Source of the DNA: an uncultured beta proteobacterium
GTDB taxonomy: Bacteria > Pseudomonadota > Gammaproteobacteria > Burkholderiales > Burkholderiaceae_C
Reading direction: 5' to 3'
DNA length: 21,955 nucleotides
Assembly: GCA_903927495.1 (NCBI GenBank)
Contig: CAIYNH010000264.1
Coordinates: forward strand, 1 to 21,955
Shown: in pieces, positions 14,350-21,955 of the stretch
Numbering within the stretch: the stretch's first letter is position 1
How the letters are laid out: the number at the start of each line of letters is the position of its first letter
Made by a program: the position numbers and the translations under genes
Notes under the pieces: model-generated
Databases searched by the model: none
What the model saw: only the letters and a program-made list of their open reading frames with translations
Told to the model about the DNA's origin: nothing

Positions 14350-17300
14350 GGAGCAGGGTTTTACTGGCAATAACCGTCTTTACGGCCTGGCTACCAGCCC
14401 TGGCCAGCAGTCCGCTGGCGCAGGGGCAGGACTATTACTCACTGCAAATTGCCAGTAGCCAGAATATCCAGGTGTTAAAAGCCATTTATCAGCGCTACGT
14501 GCAGTTACCACACGTTCGTATTGAGCGGCGCGGCAAGCTGTATGTGCTTCGTGCCGGCTTTTGGGAAGACATGAAGGCCGCACAGACCAGCCTGTCTGAG
14601 GCTCGGGTGGATGCCACACTGATTCGTTTGGCGGCCTATCGCCCCCAAGCAATTGTCCAGCGCAACTGGCAGGAGTCGCAGCCCGGCACGGTGGTGAGAC
14701 AAGGCGCAGGACCGGCCCGTGAGGCCAGAAGCAAATTGGTGCTGGAGCCGCCCGATCTGACACCACCACCGGAGCCGATGCCTGCACCGCTGCCGAGTCC
14801 GCCACCGCCAGGGAGCCGACCAGCGTCCGAGGTGAAAACAGTCCCAGGCAATGCCAAAGATAAGGAGACTTTGCGGCCCTTCGACGAAGCCGACTTTGCC
14901 CTGGCTTTTGACGTGTTGGTGGGTGCTGGCGATTTGGGGCGGGCTTTTCAGATCGCCCAGCGGGCTGTTCAAACCACCCCCGAGAGCGACAGTTGGCGGC
15001 TCAAACTGGCGCATATCAGCGAGTGGACCCAGCACCCCGAGCTTGCTGGCGAACAATGGTTGGCACTGTTTCAGCGTGGAAATCGTTCGGCCGAGGTGGT
15101 TTCTTCGGTGATACGTTTGGCACCCTTGGTCGACAAGCCGATGTTGGCAGTGCAGGCTTGGGCTTTTCGGTCAGAAAAGACCCCCTTGACGGAGGCGCAA
15201 TGGCGCGACATTTTTAATCTTTACGAGAATGCCTCCGAGCCCACGAAGGGGTCACTATTTTTCGAGACGCAATTCAAAGCCAAAAAGCAATCCCAGTTGC
15301 TCGAATATGCGGCCCGCTTGGCTGAAAACGCGGGCGACGATGAGCGAGCGCAAGCACTTTACCAGCAACGGGCGAGCCTGGCACCTTTTTCGATGGCAAT
15401 GGTGTTGCGCGCAGTGGTGAACCTGGTCAGACGCGACAAATTACCCCAGGCCCTGGCCTTGATGCAAAAGCACGACCAACAGGTGCCGGCAGAGGCCTTT
15501 GAGTATTGGCGATTGTTGAGCCAGATTGCCTGGGATGCCGGTCAATACGGTGTTGCCAAGGATGCCTATCAGAGGTATGCAGCCTTGCCGCAGGCAAACT
15601 CAGGTGACTGGTCACGTCTGATTTTTCTGGTTCGCCAAAATCACCCGTCTGAGGCCGCCGATTTATCGCTTGCGGCATTTCGACGCTTTGGCCTCATGGA
15701 GCAATTACTGCATGCTTTGGGCATCTATGCCGAGTTGGGCGATGTGGCGGCCCAAGCCCGCATTTTTAATTCACTGGATGCCAAAACAACAGCCGAAGCG
15801 CAGCAGGTGGTTCGCTTCCTGATGTTGCGTGCACAATTTTACCAGCGCCAGAAGACCATCGAATTGGCATGGTTGGACTTGCGCCGGGCGCTGCAAAAGA
15901 GTCCTCGCGAAAAAGATGTTGTGCTGGCCAATTTATGGTTCTTGATTGATGGTCAGCACAAAGATCTGCTTGCCACTTTTTTGAAAAATCATGCTTCACT
16001 GGCCTCGCGCGACCCGGCCTATTGGTTGGCCTATGCGGCTGCAAACCAGACTTTGGAGCGCCATCCGGATGCTGTGCATTGGTACGGCAAAGCGGTCACA
16101 CTGCATGCAGACGAACCGCTGATGTTGTTGAACTATGCCGACGCATTGGAGCGGATCAACCGGGTGGGAATGGCCGAGCGCCTGCGCCGCCATGCCTGGT
16201 TGCAACTCAAGGCAAAGTATCCGGGCGCGCCAACCTTTAAGGATTTGGGTCAAAACGCTGAGTTGCTGACGTTTGTCCGCCTGGCGCTGCTGAATCGGCC
16301 GGGCGACACGGGCCATGAGCTGGTACGTCAATTGGTCACCCAACTGCGTGGTTTGTCTACCGACCCGATCGACGAACCGACCTTGGCCCTGGTGTTGGGC
16401 TGGTCGATCTTGAAAGAACAGTATGAGAACGCACGAGCCTGGATGTGGCGGCGCTATGCCCAACAGACGCAGTTGGCCGCTCCGTTGTGGGGACAAAGTC
16501 AGACTGCGTTGCAGCTCAAAGACACGCACACCATGGCGCACTTGCTCAGCACCAGCTCCAAGGGCATGCCGATCTACAACCGCTATGACACGGCCTTTGA
16601 GCTGGGGTATGCGCAGCAGGCGCTAGACACCGCCTTCGAAGGCATGACGCAGCATGAGGATGAATCTTTGTATGAGCGGTTTCGCCAGCACGCGCCAGCG
16701 CAAGCGCATTATTTGCAGTTACGCGCCTGGGCCGATAACCAGGGGACTTTGGACAGTCGGGGGCTGCAATTTGAAACCCAGTTGGCAATCAACTCCCGAT
16801 TGCGCGTGGTGCTCAATTGGTCTCGCGCTCAGCAGTCCAGTACTGAGCCAGTTCTTGCGTCATTGGCACCGACATCGGACCAACTTGGCAGCATTCAGGC
16901 CCGCTGGCAGGGCTCACGCGGACTCTCCACTGTGACCTTGTTTCGGCGTGAAGAGTTGAGCGGCTTGGCCGGTTTTCGCCTGAGCCAGAGTTATCAGTGG
17001 GGTGCCCGGTTGAATCTTGAGGCTGGGCTGGATTTTCGGAACCAACCCAGCGCGAGTCAGCCTTTGCGGCTTGCAGGATACGAAAACAGCCTGTATGCCA
17101 GCCTTGGCTATAGCCTTGGCAAACGCGAATACTGGCGCCTGGCTCCACATTTCTCCAGCTATTACACGCAGTTTGGTGATTATTTGGGCACTGGTCGCCA
17201 GCTTGATATGGAGGCCGGGTATCGGATACGAACTGAATATCCAGATTGGCGAATTCGGCTCTTTGCCACGCATCAGCGGTTTTCCAGAGATGGCAGCCTG

Positions 17301-17663
17301 AGTGCAGCTTCGGCTGCCCACCTGCCCCTTGGTTTCCAGACTTTTCTGGCCAGTGGCATTGTTGACCCGCTGGCCTATTTCATTCCCGAAGGCAGCACCA
17401 CTTGGGGTGCTTGCCTTGGCATGGGGGAAAACCTGGGTGGGCAAAATTTGCAAACCGTCTATTCACGCGCTTGGCGACCATTTGCTGACCTCTGCATCAA
17501 CCATAATACTTCGACCGGCAACGGTTACAACGGCACGCTTGGTGTTGCCGGATCTTTAATGGGCGAAGACCACTTGCAAATGCAATTGCAAAACAGCGAC
17601 GGGGTGATGCCGGGAAGCGCTCCGACAAATTCATTGGCCATTCGTTACCGGCATTATTATTAG
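14346..17663 (+). CDS. pelB: PelB C-terminal part: SPOR-like domain, TPR repeats and outer-membrane barrel
   Basis: A 1105-residue secreted protein. A Sec signal peptide has a likely cleavage after A20 (TAWLPALA). A SPOR-like domain spans about 29-100 (YYSLQIASSQNIQVLKAIYQ, then KLYVLRAGFWEDMKAAQTSL). A proline-rich linker covers about 134-160. TPR-type repeats fill about 175-800, for instance WLAYAAANQTLERHPDAVHW and MLLNYADALERINRVGMAER. A C-terminal porin-like barrel covers about 810-1105, with alternating strands and a terminal aromatic residue (LAIRYRHYY). It should form the outer-membrane export channel of Pel polysaccharide with PelC. The signal peptide and SPOR-like block are not part of single-chain Pseudomonas PelB (about 1193 residues). 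Its start overlaps the stop of the previous gene through ATGA. Confidence 0.88.
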   Translation: MRSRVLLAITVFTAWLPALASSPLAQGQDYYSLQIASSQNIQVLKAIYQRYVQLPHVRIERRGKLYVLRAGFWEDMKAAQTSLSEARVDATLIRLAAYRPQAIVQRNWQESQPGTVVRQGAGPAREARSKLVLEPPDLTPPPEPMPAPLPSPPPPGSRPASEVKTVPGNAKDKETLRPFDEADFALAFDVLVGAGDLGRAFQIAQRAVQTTPESDSWRLKLAHISEWTQHPELAGEQWLALFQRGNRSAEVVSSVIRLAPLVDKPMLAVQAWAFRSEKTPLTEAQWRDIFNLYENASEPTKGSLFFETQFKAKKQSQLLEYAARLAENAGDDERAQALYQQRASLAPFSMAMVLRAVVNLVRRDKLPQALALMQKHDQQVPAEAFEYWRLLSQIAWDAGQYGVAKDAYQRYAALPQANSGDWSRLIFLVRQNHPSEAADLSLAAFRRFGLMEQLLHALGIYAELGDVAAQARIFNSLDAKTTAEAQQVVRFLMLRAQFYQRQKTIELAWLDLRRALQKSPREKDVVLANLWFLIDGQHKDLLATFLKNHASLASRDPAYWLAYAAANQTLERHPDAVHWYGKAVTLHADEPLMLLNYADALERINRVGMAERLRRHAWLQLKAKYPGAPTFKDLGQNAELLTFVRLALLNRPGDTGHELVRQLVTQLRGLSTDPIDEPTLALVLGWSILKEQYENARAWMWRRYAQQTQLAAPLWGQSQTALQLKDTHTMAHLLSTSSKGMPIYNRYDTAFELGYAQQALDTAFEGMTQHEDESLYERFRQHAPAQAHYLQLRAWADNQGTLDSRGLQFETQLAINSRLRVVLNWSRAQQSSTEPVLASLAPTSDQLGSIQARWQGSRGLSTVTLFRREELSGLAGFRLSQSYQWGARLNLEAGLDFRNQPSASQPLRLAGYENSLYASLGYSLGKREYWRLAPHFSSYYTQFGDYLGTGRQLDMEAGYRIRTEYPDWRIRLFATHQRFSRDGSLSAASAAHLPLGFQTFLASGIVDPLAYFIPEGSTTWGACLGMGENLGGQNLQTVYSRAWRPFADLCINHNTSTGNGYNGTLGVAGSLMGEDHLQMQLQNSDGVMPGSAPTNSLAIRYRHYY

Positions 17664-17671
17664 GACTGACT

Positions 17672-18220
17672 ATGAAGCAAATCAAAAATAGACTGCTCTG
17701 TCTGCTTGTTCTCGTGCTGGTGGGCTGCTCAACAGCCATTCAGTCTACAGCAGAGCATGAGGCGCTGGATGCGCAGGCCAAGTGGGCGCTGTTGCCGATC
17801 ACCAACAATACCGACACGCCGCAGGCGGGTCTTTCTGCCGAGGCGATGGTGGAACATCTCTTGCACCGACAAGGTATTACCGAACTGCTGCACTACCCCG
17901 CAGCACTGTCACGCGATAGCCTTTTTGAGCCAACTGAGCGCAAGGTCACCGAAGAGGCCCAAAAATGGGCCCGTGAGCAAGGTGTGCGCTTCGCTGTGGT
18001 AGGCAGTGTCGAAGAGTGGCGCTATAAGGTCGGAATTGACGGTGAACCTGCCGTAGGCGTAACTTTGAAAGTACTTGACTTGTCCAACGGGCGCCTGGTG
18101 TGGAGTGCTTCTGGTGCTAAAAGCGGCTGGAGTCGTGAGGCACTCTCCGCGGTAGCGCAAACACTTCTGGGTAATTTGCTGGCCAGCATGCGTTTGACGG
18201 TCTCAAAACCTGGCAACTAA
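17672..18220 (+). CDS. pelC: PelC outer-membrane-associated lipoprotein
   Basis: A 182-residue lipoprotein, near the 172 residues of Pseudomonas PelC. A basic N-terminus and hydrophobic stretch lead to the lipobox LVLVGC with the lipidated cysteine at residue 19. In Pel systems PelC forms a dodecameric ring on the periplasmic side of the outer membrane that guides the cationic polymer to the PelB channel. Conserved tryptophans of the family may correspond to W144 (LVWSASG) and W153 (SGWSREA), but I cannot align them here. The gene starts 8 bases after the pelB stop, with AGGA in the spacer. Confidence 0.92.
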   Translation: MKQIKNRLLCLLVLVLVGCSTAIQSTAEHEALDAQAKWALLPITNNTDTPQAGLSAEAMVEHLLHRQGITELLHYPAALSRDSLFEPTERKVTEEAQKWAREQGVRFAVVGSVEEWRYKVGIDGEPAVGVTLKVLDLSNGRLVWSASGAKSGWSREALSAVAQTLLGNLLASMRLTVSKPGN

Positions 18221-18229
18221 TCAGTCAAC

Positions 18230-19597
18230 ATGGCGCGTTGGAATGTCTCTAAATTGTTCAAACGCCTTTTGAGGCTGGACTCTTTGGCAACTCAGGAGGT
18301 GAGTTCCCAAACGCATTGGCTCGAAATTTCCGTGATTGCTTTGGGTGCCGTGGGCTTGGCCTGGCTGGCCCGACCACACGACCCTACCTTGATGGCCGCG
18401 CGCTTTCCCTGGCTTTGGGTGGCACCCATTGTCATTTCTCTACGCTACGGCGTCATGCCCGGTCTTTTAGGCAGCATTCCCTTGATTGCGAATGAATGGG
18501 TAGCTTCGCAGATGGGACGGGTTTCGGGTGATTTCTCTGCTGAGTCTTTTTTTGGTGGTGGGCTACTGACGCTGATATGTGGCGAGTTCAGTGATGTGTG
18601 GCGCGACCGGAACAAACGCATGGAGGAAACCTATCTGTACGTTACCGAGCGTTTGTCGCGCTTGACCAAAAGACATTTGTTGCTTAACTTGTCTCATGAC
18701 CGGCTTGAGCAGGAGATGCTGGCACGACCTGGTTCATTGCGTGATGCTTTGGCACGCCTGCGCACCATTGTCATGGACGCAAAACGACAGGACGGGCCGA
18801 TGCCAGGTGCTGCCGGACTGTTGCAGTTGCTGTCGCAATACGTGAACATCGAATCAGCCGCGATCTATACCTTGAAGCCTAAGTCAGGGACTTATATTCT
18901 TGGCAAATGTGTTGCCAGCCTGGGCGACCCGGATGACCTGTCACCTACCGATGAATTGCTGCGCCTGGCTCTTGAAAAGGGCACTTTGGCGCATATCGCC
19001 GGTGAAGACATCAGCCTGAACCGCCACACCCAACAACTGGTTGTGGCACCATTGGTAGCGGGAGAAACCGGCCTGGTCGGCGTACTTTCTGTCACACGCA
19101 TGCCTTTTTTCTCATTGAATGTGGAAAACCTGCAAATGATGCTGGTCATGCTGGGATATTTTGCCGACAACCTGGGGGCCGCAGCGGGTGTCATCAATAT
19201 CCAGCAACGCTTGCCTGCGATGCCGGTTCTATTTGCCCAGGAATTGGCATGCATGATCCGGATGCAGGAAAAAATAGGTATTTCAAGTCACATCGTTGTC
19301 ATGCATTTAGGCGGCCAGCGACGCCAGGAAATCACCACTGAATTTCTTCGCATCAAGCGTGGCCTCGACCTCTATTGGCAAACGTACGTGCAAGACAAGC
19401 CAATGTTGGCGATTCTTATGCCGTTTACATCCGCATCTGCGAAAGACGGATTTTTGCAGCGCATCGAAGCCTGGTTGCAACATCGATTCCAGGGCAACTT
19501 TGACGCATTGGGGATTCAACTGCGCATTATCAACTTTGAGTTTGAAGACCCGTTGACTGCGCTCTGCCAGTGCGTCAATGGTGATATGACCCCATGA
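18230..19597 (+). CDS. pelD: PelD, inner-membrane c-di-GMP receptor
   Basis: A 455-residue protein, the same length as Pseudomonas PelD. It has several membrane segments within residues 33-125, a helical connector (about 125-185), a GAF domain (about 190-310) and a degenerate GGDEF domain (about 320-450) that lacks an active-site GGDEF. The c-di-GMP inhibitory-site motif RxxD is present as R377-G-L-D380, with a second arginine at R411. The 34-residue distance nearly matches the 35 between R367 and R402 in Pseudomonas. Binding of c-di-GMP here activates Pel synthesis post-translationally through PelF. Start ATG at 18230, 9 bases after the pelC stop, has no clear RBS. The stop overlaps the pelE start through ATGA. 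Confidence 0.95.
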   Translation: MARWNVSKLFKRLLRLDSLATQEVSSQTHWLEISVIALGAVGLAWLARPHDPTLMAARFPWLWVAPIVISLRYGVMPGLLGSIPLIANEWVASQMGRVSGDFSAESFFGGGLLTLICGEFSDVWRDRNKRMEETYLYVTERLSRLTKRHLLLNLSHDRLEQEMLARPGSLRDALARLRTIVMDAKRQDGPMPGAAGLLQLLSQYVNIESAAIYTLKPKSGTYILGKCVASLGDPDDLSPTDELLRLALEKGTLAHIAGEDISLNRHTQQLVVAPLVAGETGLVGVLSVTRMPFFSLNVENLQMMLVMLGYFADNLGAAAGVINIQQRLPAMPVLFAQELACMIRMQEKIGISSHIVVMHLGGQRRQEITTEFLRIKRGLDLYWQTYVQDKPMLAILMPFTSASAKDGFLQRIEAWLQHRFQGNFDALGIQLRIINFEFEDPLTALCQCVNGDMTP

Positions 19598-20634
19598 GTT
19601 CGTTCTTTTGGGTTGTGCTCGCCGTCATTGCCGATTTGGCGCTGATGCTGAGCCCGCAGATTGTCTCGAAAGACCTGTCGGCATTCCTATTGATGCTATT
19701 GGGTCATGTGATGGTGTGCGTGGTTGTGACGAGCGCCACCCACCCTATGCTGCCGACCCGTTATCGGCACCCCAAGCGCTTTGTCTGGATGCTGATTTTC
19801 TGCTTTGCATTTGTCGCGCCGGTGGTAGGTGCTATTGGTTTGATACTGATTACCCGTTTCAGCTTGCGCCTTACCGGGGAAAATGCGCTTTATGCGGTAC
19901 CGGTATCCGTGGGTTTGCCCGAGTACGATATTCAATTCAAGGAAGGGCATCGAGGCACCCAAGGTGCCATTCGGTCTCGCTTGAGGACCGAAGTTCCGAG
20001 CGAGGTGCGGATGCAGTCGCTGCTGACCTTGCAAGCCGTCCCCAACAAGGTTTCCAACCCCATTTTGGAAGAACTGCTGGGTGACACGACAGACGATGTA
20101 CGATTGGTCGCTTTTGGAATGCTGGATTCAGAAGAAAAGAAAATTTCCAAGCAAATCAGAAATGAGACGGCTATTCTGACAGGTAACTTGACACTGGAAC
20201 AGCGCTACGATTGCTTGCGCCATCTTGCCGAACTGAACTGGGAACTGATCTACGCATCCCTGGCCCAAGGAGAGTTGCGCCGGCACATTTTGGGCCAGGC
20301 GCGTCAATATGTTGATGCGGCATTGACCACAGGTACGCCTCTTGATTCAGGGTTGGTATTCCTGAAGGGGCGCATTCTGCTGGAGCAGGGCGACATAGCC
20401 GCCGCAGAAGATGCCATACAGCAAGCTATGGCGCTTGGACAGTCGATTACTTCAGCGCTTCCCTACCTGGCAGAGATGGCTTTTCTACGTCGCGATTTTG
20501 CAGCCGTGAAGCAATTGATGCAGCAAGTTTCCAAGCTCAACTTGGCTTCACATACCCGGGCCATCGAAGACTTTTGGGTCAAAAGACACAACGAGATTAA
20601 TTTCAGTGACCGTCGCTACCTCCCCCACATCTAA
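19594..20634 (+). CDS. pelE: PelE, inner-membrane TPR protein
   Basis: A 346-residue inner-membrane protein, slightly longer than the 329 residues of Pseudomonas PelE. It has about three hydrophobic segments in residues 1-90, followed by a soluble helical-repeat domain; the TPR pattern is clearest near GLVFLKGRILLEQGDIAAAE and LPYLAEMAFLRRDFAAVKQL. In Pel systems PelE joins PelD, PelF and PelG in the membrane synthase complex. The ATG lies in an ATGA overlap with pelD, and the 3' end overlaps the pelF start by 29 bases. No defect is visible. Confidence 0.9.
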   Translation: MSSFFWVVLAVIADLALMLSPQIVSKDLSAFLLMLLGHVMVCVVVTSATHPMLPTRYRHPKRFVWMLIFCFAFVAPVVGAIGLILITRFSLRLTGENALYAVPVSVGLPEYDIQFKEGHRGTQGAIRSRLRTEVPSEVRMQSLLTLQAVPNKVSNPILEELLGDTTDDVRLVAFGMLDSEEKKISKQIRNETAILTGNLTLEQRYDCLRHLAELNWELIYASLAQGELRRHILGQARQYVDAALTTGTPLDSGLVFLKGRILLEQGDIAAAEDAIQQAMALGQSITSALPYLAEMAFLRRDFAAVKQLMQQVSKLNLASHTRAIEDFWVKRHNEINFSDRRYLPHI

Positions 20635-21955
20635 GCCCAGATTTCCAAAATCGGAAAACGTGGACGTTTTGCTGCTTCTTGAAGGCACGTTCCCATTTGT
20701 AGCGGGTGGCGTTTCAAGTTGGGTAAACCAAATTATTCGGGGGTTCCCGGAAATTCGATTTGGTGCCATTTTCTTGGGAAGTCGCCCCGAGGACTACGGT
20801 GATTTACGCTATCAATTGCCAAATAACCTGGTACATCTGCAAACTGCTTATCTGTTTGAGGATAAAGAAAACCCACCGGTCATGCCGGTGCGTGCGCCTG
20901 CTGGCGCGATGTCGATGGTCGAACACATGCATGAATTGTTTGAGACCAACATTCGCGAACCGAATTGTGGAAAGTTGTTTTCTGAATTGATGGATGAGGC
21001 CGGGCCGGATGGTCAACTCAGTCATCAAGTTTTCTTGTACAGCAAAGCCTCTTGGGAATTTATCAAGAAGTGCTATAGACAACGTAGTACGAATCCCTCG
21101 TTTGTGGATTATTTCTGGACGATTCGCACCATTCACACCCCCTTCTGGCGACTTCGTGAGGTCGCATTGAAATGCCCGAAAGCCAGGATTTATCATTCCG
21201 TTTCCACCGGATACGCCGGTATTTTGGGGGTCTTGCTAAAGCATCGCAATCACCGGCCTTTCATGCTCAGCGAACACGGAATTTACGTCAAAGAGAGAAA
21301 AATTGACCTCTATCAGGCGCAGTGGCTGAAAGATAATCGTGGAGTTTTTGACCGTGACCCCTCCCGAGTGAGTTATTTCCGGCAACTTTGGATACGCTTT
21401 TTTGAGCACTTGGGCTACGTTACCTATCAGGCGGCCGACGACATCATTGCACTGTACGAAGCGAATCGGCAAAGGCAACTGCTCGATGGTGCTCCGCAAG
21501 AACGGACCGCAAATATTCCCAATGGCATTGATGTTGCCCGATTTTCGCCACTGCGAAATTTGCGCACCGAAAAGATTCCGCAAGTGCTGTGCCTGATTGG
21601 TCGCGTGGTGCCTATCAAGGACATCAAAACATTCATTCGAGCCATGCGCACCGTGGTCAATCACTTGCCTGATGCAGAGGCATGGATCGCCGGGCCCGAG
21701 GATGAGTCGCCCGAGTATGCACAGGAATGCCACGAAATCGCCGATCAACTGGGTCTGACAGACAAAGTGAAGTTTTTGGGATTTCAGCAACTCACAAACC
21801 TGTTACCCAAAGTGGGACTGGTGGTGCTCAGCTCAATCAGTGAAGCGCTACCGCTGGTCATTTTGGAAGGCTACGCCGCAGGTGTGCCCACACTATCAAC
21901 GGATGTCGGTTCGTGCCGGCAACTGGTGTTCGGTTTACCGGGTGAGGACGAGGCA
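20606..21955 (+). CDS. pelF: PelF glycosyltransferase (GT4), 3' end beyond window
   Basis: This open frame runs from a GTG at 20606 to the window edge, giving 450 of the roughly 507 residues usual for PelF. The start gives MTVATSPTSKPRFPKSENVD before the first strand VDVLLLLEGTFPFVAGGVSS. That short polar leader is what PelF proteins normally have, and no other in-frame start fits. Family markers are LLLEGTFPFVAGGVSSW, MLSEHGIYVKERK, NIPNGIDVARF, CLIGRVVPIKDIKTFI and the GT4 EX7E motif at E413 and E421. PelF is the cytoplasmic transferase that uses UDP-activated hexosamine and works with the c-di-GMP-bound PelD complex. It overlaps pelE by 29 bases, so its translation is probably coupled. pelG should follow outside the window. 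Confidence 0.94.
   Translation, partial: MTVATSPTSKPRFPKSENVDVLLLLEGTFPFVAGGVSSWVNQIIRGFPEIRFGAIFLGSRPEDYGDLRYQLPNNLVHLQTAYLFEDKENPPVMPVRAPAGAMSMVEHMHELFETNIREPNCGKLFSELMDEAGPDGQLSHQVFLYSKASWEFIKKCYRQRSTNPSFVDYFWTIRTIHTPFWRLREVALKCPKARIYHSVSTGYAGILGVLLKHRNHRPFMLSEHGIYVKERKIDLYQAQWLKDNRGVFDRDPSRVSYFRQLWIRFFEHLGYVTYQAADDIIALYEANRQRQLLDGAPQERTANIPNGIDVARFSPLRNLRTEKIPQVLCLIGRVVPIKDIKTFIRAMRTVVNHLPDAEAWIAGPEDESPEYAQECHEIADQLGLTDKVKFLGFQQLTNLLPKVGLVVLSSISEALPLVILEGYAAGVPTLSTDVGSCRQLVFGLPGEDEA

Noticed and set aside
14340..14352. Possible frameshift splitting a single pelB gene
   Set aside because: The second frame begins with an ATGA overlap followed at once by a proper signal peptide and a SPOR-like domain, which a frameshifted internal segment would not have.
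18550..18700. Diguanylate cyclase activity for PelD
   Set aside because: The C-terminal domain lacks a GGDEF active-site motif; only the inhibitory RxxD site is kept, as in known PelD receptors.

Overview
The window reads as a chromosomal segment of a betaproteobacterium, probably Burkholderiales and perhaps close to Comamonadaceae. This is an inference from the style of the proteins, the moderate-to-high GC content and the gene families; there is no rRNA or other taxonomic marker here. I saw no tRNA, rRNA, CRISPR array, insertion sequence or phage gene.

Region 1 (about 1-7167, + strand) is an aromatic-catabolism operon. It opens with the 3' end of an acetylating acetaldehyde dehydrogenase, followed by 4-hydroxy-2-oxovalerate aldolase and a 4-oxalocrotonate decarboxylase. 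This is the F-G-H order of the lower meta-cleavage pathway in dmp-type operons. Where the tautomerase gene (dmpI) would be expected there is instead a complete branched-chain-type (HAAT) ABC importer: binding protein, two permeases and two ATPases. A 99-residue unassigned protein with a strong ribosome binding site closes the run. The simplest reading is uptake of an aromatic compound and conversion of its ring-cleavage product to pyruvate and acetyl-CoA.

Region 2 (about 7168-10614, - strand) is a two-component system. A 760-residue membrane histidine kinase (multi-pass N-terminus, PDC-like extracytoplasmic sensor, HisKA, HATPase) is followed by an OmpR/PhoB-type response regulator. Two non-coding gaps of about 235 bases contain inverted repeats.

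Region 3 (about 10722-21955, + strand) is a pel exopolysaccharide operon, divergent from the kinase: pelA, pelB (as two genes), pelC, pelD, pelE and the 5' part of pelF. pelG is expected beyond the window. Catalytic residues of PelA and the c-di-GMP I-site of PelD are conserved at the expected spacing, so the system looks functional and c-di-GMP controlled.

The most unusual feature is the bipartite PelB. A 291-residue inner-membrane-anchored TPR protein overlaps, through ATGA, a 1105-residue protein with its own signal peptide, a SPOR-like domain, a proline-rich linker, TPR repeats and a C-terminal outer-membrane barrel. Removing the signal peptide, SPOR and linker block leaves a combined length close to that of the single-chain Pseudomonas PelB. 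This looks like a designed split with an added peptidoglycan-binding module, not a frameshift. pelF has a GTG start inside the end of pelE and runs off the window.
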